Assembly (NCBI GenBank): GCA_021298835.1
Contig: JAJTHG010000023.1
Coordinates: 1-64,000, forward strand
Source of the DNA: Gemmatimonadota bacterium
GTDB lineage: Bacteria > Gemmatimonadota > Gemmatimonadetes > Gemmatimonadales > Gemmatimonadaceae
DNA: 64,000 nucleotides
Reading direction: 5' to 3'
Position numbers and translations under genes: made by a program. The notes beneath the pieces are model-generated. The model saw only the letters and a program-made list of their open reading frames with translations. It did no database searches and had not been told where the DNA came from. Positions 59,052-64,000 of the stretch are shown here, piece after piece; the stretch's first letter is position 1, and every line of letters begins with the position of its first letter.

Positions 59052-60560
59052 TCACGCCGGCTTCTTCTCGGCCGCCGGTGCCTTCGCGGCCGCCGGTGCC
59101 TTCGCGGCCGGCGCGGCGGTCGGCGGCGTCGTCGGGAGCGCCTTGTCCGCCCCGCCCGGGATCGGCACCACCGACTGCGGCAGGGCCGCCTTGCGCGCGG
59201 AATCGGACTGCGCGCGCACGACCTTCGCCTTCTCCACCGCCTTGTCCAGCGCCGCGAGGCTGAAGGACGCCGGGTACTTCTTGCGGAGCGCGAGCTCCAC
59301 CGGCATCGGCACCTGCACCAGCGGCTGCTGGCCGGCGACGACACGGTCGAGCACCGTCTCGACGCGCGCGGCGGCGAAGCTCGCCTTCGTCGCCGGCTCC
59401 TTGACGCTGTCGGCCAGCACCTTCGGGCTCACGCCGAGACCATTCCACGCCCCCTGCAGCGCCGCCGTGAAGCTTCGCCGCACCTGCGCCACCTCGGCCG
59501 TGTCGAGCTGCGTCCCCGACGCCCGGGCGGCCCGCAGCACCAGCTCGGTGCGCACCATCGGCTTGATGAGCTGCTCGCGCACCACCGAATCCGGCGCGCC
59601 GGCGATCTGCGACAGCAGCTGGCCGCGCTGCGGAATCGAGAGCAGCAGCAGCGCCGCGTCACGCGCGGTGAAGTTGCCGCCCTTGAGGCTCGCGAGCGCG
59701 GCCGTGTTGTCGAGGTTCGCCATCAGGTCGGCGGTCGCAGTGCGCAGCGTCCCCACGGCGTTCGGCTTGATCTCCATCGCCGCGTCCTTCTCGAGGCCGG
59801 CGACGAACGTGCTCTCGGCCGACGCGATCCCCGCCTGCACCAGCTGCGGCCCGACGTCGCCCCGCGCCTCGTCGAACGTCGAGCGGTAGATGATGTGGTA
59901 GCCGAACTGCGACTCGATCACGGGACTGATCGCGCCCGGCGCGGTCGCCATCGTCCCCTGCTCGAACGTCGGCACCATCTGGCCCCGCTGGAACGCGCCG
60001 AGCAGCCCGCCCCGCGGTGCCGAGCCCGGGTCGCCGGACTCCTTCGTCGCCGTCGCCGCGAACGTCGCCGGCGTCACCCGCGCGCGGATCGCGTCCGCCT
60101 TCGCCTTCAGCTCGGCCTTCTTCGCCGGCGTGGCGTCCTGCGGCACCGAGATCAGGATGTGCCGCGCGTGGAGCACCGCCCCCTCCGCGTAGCGCTGCGC
60201 GAACTGGGTCGTGTCCACCTTCGCCTGCAGCTTCGGGATGAAGTCGCGCTGCCAGCGGTCCACGAGCATCCGGTCGTACACCGACCGCAGCGCGTTGTCC
60301 GCGTCCGTCGCGCTGGCCATGGAGTCGCCCTTGACCGCCGCGGCGGCCACCAGCTGGTAGTTCGTCCACAGATCGGCGATGGCGCGCGCCGTCTCCTTGT
60401 TGACCGGTGCCCCTGCCCCGCCGAGCAGGTTGCCGAGCCGCTCGACCGAGAGCTGCTGGCCGCCGGCCTTGGCCACGGTGTCGGCGGACTGGAGCCCGTC
60501 GCACGCGACGAGCGGGGCGACGGTGCCGAGGACGATGAGGGAGAGACGACGGATGCGCAT
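59052..60560 (-). CDS. parvulin-type peptidyl-prolyl isomerase lipoprotein
   Basis: A 502-residue lipoprotein (lipobox LVAC near residue 20). A SurA_N-like helical part is followed by one parvulin domain at about residues 130-235 (LHARHILISVPQDA, RGGLLGAFQRGQMVPTFEQG, SQFGYHIIYRS). The rest is helical and ends with a low-complexity Lys-Ala-Pro tail with KAPAA repeats. It is the second PPIase in the operon. Its ATG overlaps the mfd stop (TGATG). Confidence 0.87.
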   Translation of the reverse strand: MRIRRLSLIVLGTVAPLVACDGLQSADTVAKAGGQQLSVERLGNLLGGAGAPVNKETARAIADLWTNYQLVAAAAVKGDSMASATDADNALRSVYDRMLVDRWQRDFIPKLQAKVDTTQFAQRYAEGAVLHARHILISVPQDATPAKKAELKAKADAIRARVTPATFAATATKESGDPGSAPRGGLLGAFQRGQMVPTFEQGTMATAPGAISPVIESQFGYHIIYRSTFDEARGDVGPQLVQAGIASAESTFVAGLEKDAAMEIKPNAVGTLRTATADLMANLDNTAALASLKGGNFTARDAALLLLSIPQRGQLLSQIAGAPDSVVREQLIKPMVRTELVLRAARASGTQLDTAEVAQVRRSFTAALQGAWNGLGVSPKVLADSVKEPATKASFAAARVETVLDRVVAGQQPLVQVPMPVELALRKKYPASFSLAALDKAVEKAKVVRAQSDSARKAALPQSVVPIPGGADKALPTTPPTAAPAAKAPAAAKAPAAEKKPA

Positions 60561-63500
60561 CAGTTCGGACTCGTGGTGGCGGTCAGGGTGCGGAAGGCGG
60601 CCACGAGGCCGTCCAGCACCGAGGCACCGCCCAGGCGGGTGAGCTTCAGGGACAACGGTTGTGCGCGGCGGACTTCGGCCTGGAACTGCACCTCGTGGAA
60701 GGCCGCGCTGAGCCCCTTCAGGCGGGGGGCCACCGAGCCCCGAAACGTAATTCGGGCCTCGTCGCCACGCACCAGCACCGATTCGAGCCCCATCGCCCCG
60801 CCCAGGACCCGCAGGTAGGTCATCCCGAAGAACGCCCCCGCCGGGGGCGGGAGGGGCCCGAAGCGGTCCCGCAGTTCCTCCCGGATCGCGTCGATCGCCG
60901 CCCCGTCGGTCGCGGCCGACAGCCGGCGGTAGAGGTCCAGCTTCACCTCCCGGGCCGCCAGGTAGTCGTCCGGCAGGTAGTGGGCGACGTCCAGCGTCAC
61001 GTCGGCCGGCACCGGCTTGGGCGCCTGGTCCCCCGCCTGCACCCGGTGCACGGCCTCGTCGAGCATGCGCAGGTAGAGGTCGAACCCCACCGCGTGCACG
61101 AAGCCCGACTGCTCCGGACCCAGCAGGTTCCCCGCCCCGCGCAGCTCGAGGTCGCGCAGCGCCACCCGGTAGCCCGCCCCGAGCTCGGTGTGGTGCTCGA
61201 GCACCCGCAGCCGTTTCTCGGCGTCCTCGTCGAGCGCGTCCGGGACGATCAGGTAGCAGTACGCCCGGCGGTGCGACCGCCCCACCCGCCCGCGCAGCTG
61301 GTAGAGCTGCGCCAGCCCGAAATGGTCGGCCCGGTTGACGAACATCGTGTTCGCGTTGGGGACGTCGAGCCCCGTCTCGACGATCATCGTCGAGACGAGC
61401 ACGTCGAGCCGCCCGCCGACGAACTCGTGCATCACGTCCTCGAGCTGCCGCTCGCGCATCTGCCCGTGCGCGACCCCCACCCGCGCCCGCGGCACCAGCC
61501 GGCGCAGGTGGTCCGCCATCGCCTCGATCGTCTCGATGCGGTTGTGCACGAAGAAGACCTGCCCCCCCCGGTCGAGCTCGCGGCCCATCGCCTCCTCGAG
61601 CAGCGCGTCGTCGAACGGCTCGAGGTACGTCAGCACCGGCGACCGGTCGCGCGGCGCCGTCTGGATCAGCGTGAGGTCCCGCAACCCCGCCATCGCCTGG
61701 TGCAGCGTCCGCGGGATCGGCGTCGCCGTCAGCGTCAGCACGTCGGTGTCGAGCTTCAACCGCTTGAGCGCCTCCTTGTGCTTCACCCCGAACCGGTGCT
61801 CCTCGTCCACGACCACGAGCCCCAGGTCGGCGAACCGCACGTCGTCGCTCAGCAGCCGGTGCGTGCCGACGACGATGTCCACCTCGCGCGTCGCCAGCTG
61901 CGCCACCACCGCCGCCTGCTCCTTCGCCGACTGGAAGCGCGAGAGCAGCGCCATCCGCACCGGGAAGTCCGCCAGCCGCTCCGTGATCGTCCGGTGGTGC
62001 TGGTCGGCGAGGATCGTCGTCGGCACCAGCACCGCCACCTGCCGCCCGCTCTGCACCGCCTTGAACGCCGCGCGGATCGCGATCTCCGTCTTGCCGTACC
62101 CGACGTCGCCGACGAGCAGGCGGTCCATCGGCCGCGGCGACTCCATGTCGCGCTTCACGTCCACCGTCGCCTTGCGCTGGTCGGGCGTGTCCTCGAACAG
62201 GAACGAGCTCTCCAGCTGCCGCTGCCATGCTCCGTCGGGGTGGTGCGCCGGCCGCGTCGCCACCTGCCGCCGCGCGTAGAGATCGAGCAGCTCCTGCGTC
62301 ATCTCCGCGATCGCCGCCCGCGTGCGGTCGCGCTGCTGCTGCCACTTCCGGCCGCCCAGCCGATGCAGGCGCGGCGGCGGCAGGTCCTCGCTCACGTCCC
62401 CGGCCGCGCGGTACCGCTCGAGCAGGTCGATCCGGTAGAGCGGGACGTTCAGCCGGTCGCCCCCCTCGTACTCCACCACCGCCGCCTCGATCGTGCTCTC
62501 CCCGACGAACAGCCGCTCGATCCCGCGGTAGATCCCCACCCCGTGCTCGAGGTGCACCACGTAGTCGCCCGGCTTGAGCGCCGTCACCGCCTCGAGCGAC
62601 GTCCCGCTCCCGTAGCGCCGCGCGCGGCGCAGCCGGCGCTCGCGGCGGAAGATCTCGTGGTCGGTCAGCACCCGGAGCCCGCCCGGGCCGGTCGGCCCGA
62701 GCCGGAACCCGCCCCCCAACGTCCCGAGCACCAGCGCCGCCGCGGTCGGGTACCGCCCGTCACCCGAGAGCAGCTCGTCGAGCCGCTCGACCTGCCCGCT
62801 GTTGTCGCACAGGATGAGCGTCTGCGTGCCGTCCGCCACCAGCCGCCGCAGCCGATCGATGTCGCGCTCGATCACCTCCGGCGGACGGAAGGGGAACCCG
62901 ATCGCCCCGAGCCCGTCCGGGCCCTCGCCCGCATACAGCCGCAGCGTGCCGAACCCCGTGAGCGCCCCGAGCGCCGACGCCGGGCGCTCGAAGAGCGCAT
63001 CCCGGTCCGGCACGTCCTCGCCGCGCCGCCGCGCCAGCTCCGCGTGGTGCGCCGCCTCCTCCCACGTGCGCCGGAACTCGGGCTCGAGGTGCGTGTCGTG
63101 CGGCAGCACCAGCAGCGTGTCCGGCGGGAACAGCGACGCGATGCTCACCCGCTCGGCGTCGTCCGCCGCCGGGCCCGCCCCGTCCACCGGCAGGATCACC
63201 ACCCGCTCCGCCACCCGGGTCGTCCGCTGCGTCAGCAGGTCGAAGTGCCGCAGCTCCTGCAGGTCGTCGCCCCAGAACTCCAGGCGCACCGGCTCCGCCA
63301 TGCCGAACGAGTAGATGTCCACGATGCCGCCCCGCACCGCGAACTGCGCCACGTCATCGACGATCGGCACCTGCTCGAAACCGATGCCGCGCAGGTGCGC
63401 CACCAGATCGCCGAGCCGCCACGCATCGCCCGCCGCGAGCTCCAGCCGGCCGGCGGCCAGCGCCCCCGGCAGCCGCGTCCGCTCCTGCAACGCCCGCGCC

Positions 63501-63865
63501 GGAGCCAGCAGAAGCCGCACCTCGCCCCGCGCGACGCGCGCGAGCGTCTCCACGCGCTCCCCCGCGACCTCCGCGTGCGGCTCCACCTCGCCGAAGCCCT
63601 CGCGCGGCGGGTAGAGGGCGGCGGCCCCGGGCTCGCGGATCGCGTCGAGGTCCGCGAGCCAGCGCTCGGCTTCCGGCAGGCCTGCCGTCACCACGACCAC
63701 CAGCCGCGACGACAGGTCCCGCGACAGCGCCGCCACCAGCAGCGCGTCGCCCGAGCCGGCGAGGCCCGCGACGTGCCGCTCGCCCCGCGGCCCGGGCAGG
63801 TCGCGCACGAGCCGACCGAACTGCGGCAACTGCCCGACGGCGTCGAGCAACGAGGACAGGGCCAC
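60560..63865 (-). CDS. mfd: transcription-repair coupling factor Mfd
   Basis: A 1101-residue ATP-dependent translocase that removes stalled RNA polymerase and recruits UvrA. UvrB-like N-domains (residues about 20-300, WLADLDAIREPGAAALYPPREG), the RNA-polymerase-interacting domain (LKPGDYVVHLEHGVGIYRGIERL), helicase motifs I GDVGYGKTE, II DEEHRFG, III TATPIPRT, and TRG and C-terminal domains (LRGRVGRSHRRAYCYL) are all seen. Starts at GTG 63865; the preceding gene ends 13 bases upstream. It heads the mfd, PPIase, surA, pdxA run. Confidence 0.96.
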   Translation of the reverse strand: MALSSLLDAVGQLPQFGRLVRDLPGPRGERHVAGLAGSGDALLVAALSRDLSSRLVVVVTAGLPEAERWLADLDAIREPGAAALYPPREGFGEVEPHAEVAGERVETLARVARGEVRLLLAPARALQERTRLPGALAAGRLELAAGDAWRLGDLVAHLRGIGFEQVPIVDDVAQFAVRGGIVDIYSFGMAEPVRLEFWGDDLQELRHFDLLTQRTTRVAERVVILPVDGAGPAADDAERVSIASLFPPDTLLVLPHDTHLEPEFRRTWEEAAHHAELARRRGEDVPDRDALFERPASALGALTGFGTLRLYAGEGPDGLGAIGFPFRPPEVIERDIDRLRRLVADGTQTLILCDNSGQVERLDELLSGDGRYPTAAALVLGTLGGGFRLGPTGPGGLRVLTDHEIFRRERRLRRARRYGSGTSLEAVTALKPGDYVVHLEHGVGIYRGIERLFVGESTIEAAVVEYEGGDRLNVPLYRIDLLERYRAAGDVSEDLPPPRLHRLGGRKWQQQRDRTRAAIAEMTQELLDLYARRQVATRPAHHPDGAWQRQLESSFLFEDTPDQRKATVDVKRDMESPRPMDRLLVGDVGYGKTEIAIRAAFKAVQSGRQVAVLVPTTILADQHHRTITERLADFPVRMALLSRFQSAKEQAAVVAQLATREVDIVVGTHRLLSDDVRFADLGLVVVDEEHRFGVKHKEALKRLKLDTDVLTLTATPIPRTLHQAMAGLRDLTLIQTAPRDRSPVLTYLEPFDDALLEEAMGRELDRGGQVFFVHNRIETIEAMADHLRRLVPRARVGVAHGQMRERQLEDVMHEFVGGRLDVLVSTMIVETGLDVPNANTMFVNRADHFGLAQLYQLRGRVGRSHRRAYCYLIVPDALDEDAEKRLRVLEHHTELGAGYRVALRDLELRGAGNLLGPEQSGFVHAVGFDLYLRMLDEAVHRVQAGDQAPKPVPADVTLDVAHYLPDDYLAAREVKLDLYRRLSAATDGAAIDAIREELRDRFGPLPPPAGAFFGMTYLRVLGGAMGLESVLVRGDEARITFRGSVAPRLKGLSAAFHEVQFQAEVRRAQPLSLKLTRLGGASVLDGLVAAFRTLTATTSPN

Positions 63866-63877
63866 CCGGGCTTCCTG

Positions 63878-64000
63878 CTACGCGTCGCGCCCGTGGCGCG
63901 CGAGCAGCGCCTCGGCCACCAGCAGCCCCACCCCGAGCGCGAGCAAGGGGCCGAACAGCGCCGCGCCGCCCCCGCCGCCGAAGGCGAGCCGGGACAGGGC
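63878..64000 (-). CDS. C-terminus of a membrane protein (partial)
   Basis: The last 40 codons of a minus-strand gene that begins beyond the window. A Gly-rich stretch leads into one hydrophobic helix (AALFGPLLALGVGLLVAEALL) and a short basic end ARHGRDA. This resembles the C-terminal anchor of BatA-like or similar membrane proteins, but too little is visible for an assignment. The stop is 12 bases before the mfd start, so they probably share an operon. Confidence 0.6.
   Translation of the reverse strand, partial: ALSRLAFGGGGGAALFGPLLALGVGLLVAEALLARHGRDA

Overview
The window is about 64 kb of very GC-rich DNA (only the 26.1-26.3 kb intergenic stretch is visibly AT-richer), densely coded on both strands, with many ATGA/GTGA start-stop overlaps and frequent GTG starts. 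Gene content points to an aerobic or facultative diderm with several carboxypeptidase-regulatory-like/TonB receptors, a System I cytochrome c maturation operon, multihaem cytochromes and a group 1 [NiFe] hydrogenase. My best guess is Gemmatimonadota (style of the TonB receptors and lipoproteins, GC content, operon style); no rRNA or other taxonomic marker is present to prove it. No insertion sequence, prophage, integrase or CRISPR array was seen.

Layout. 0-9.5 kb: C-terminus of an ABC-2 type (DUF3526) permease, a conserved unknown, a ZIP metal transporter, an M19 dipeptidase overlapping an outer-membrane barrel protein, a PAP2 phosphatase, a D-2-hydroxyacid dehydrogenase, a CobW/COG0523 GTPase and a lipoprotein. 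9.5-14.6 kb: a metal-uptake locus with a Fur-family (probably Zur) regulator, an AztD-like periplasmic zinc-chaperone propeller, a ZnuD-like TonB receptor and two small lipoproteins, one His-rich. 14.7-18.6 kb: a monohaem cytochrome c, and a HmuY-like haem-binding lipoprotein with an HmuR-like TonB receptor.

18.6-43.5 kb is the most striking part. It runs trxC, a hydrogenase maturation protease, ccmABCDEFGH, a 9-haem lipoprotein cytochrome, a 20-haem membrane cytochrome with a NapC/NirT-like start, a predicted outer-membrane beta-barrel, a 16-haem cytochrome, a TPR-like lipoprotein, the hydrogenase small, large and cytochrome b subunits, then hypA (without its zinc domain), hypB, hypF, hypC, hypD and hypE, closing with a 20-bp-stem terminator and a tRNA-Ile(GAU) gene. 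I read it as one electron-transfer island. H2 oxidation delivers electrons to cytochrome b/quinone, and the 45-haem cytochrome set plus barrel could carry electrons between quinone pool, periplasm and cell surface. The Ccm, HupD and Hyp factors build the haem and NiFe centres. The individual gene families are well supported; the joint function is inference.

43.7-64 kb is mostly housekeeping: an amidohydrolase, TypA/BipA with a very acidic small protein, a TMTC-like TPR membrane protein, a TonB receptor, an unknown membrane protein, a MauG-type di-haem peroxidase, a PilT-like ATPase with an apparent duplicated N-domain, a CDF metal exporter, and an operon of mfd, two parvulin-type chaperones (SurA-like) and pdxA. 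The window ends in the C-terminus of another membrane protein. No gene-free stretch exceeds 300 bases.
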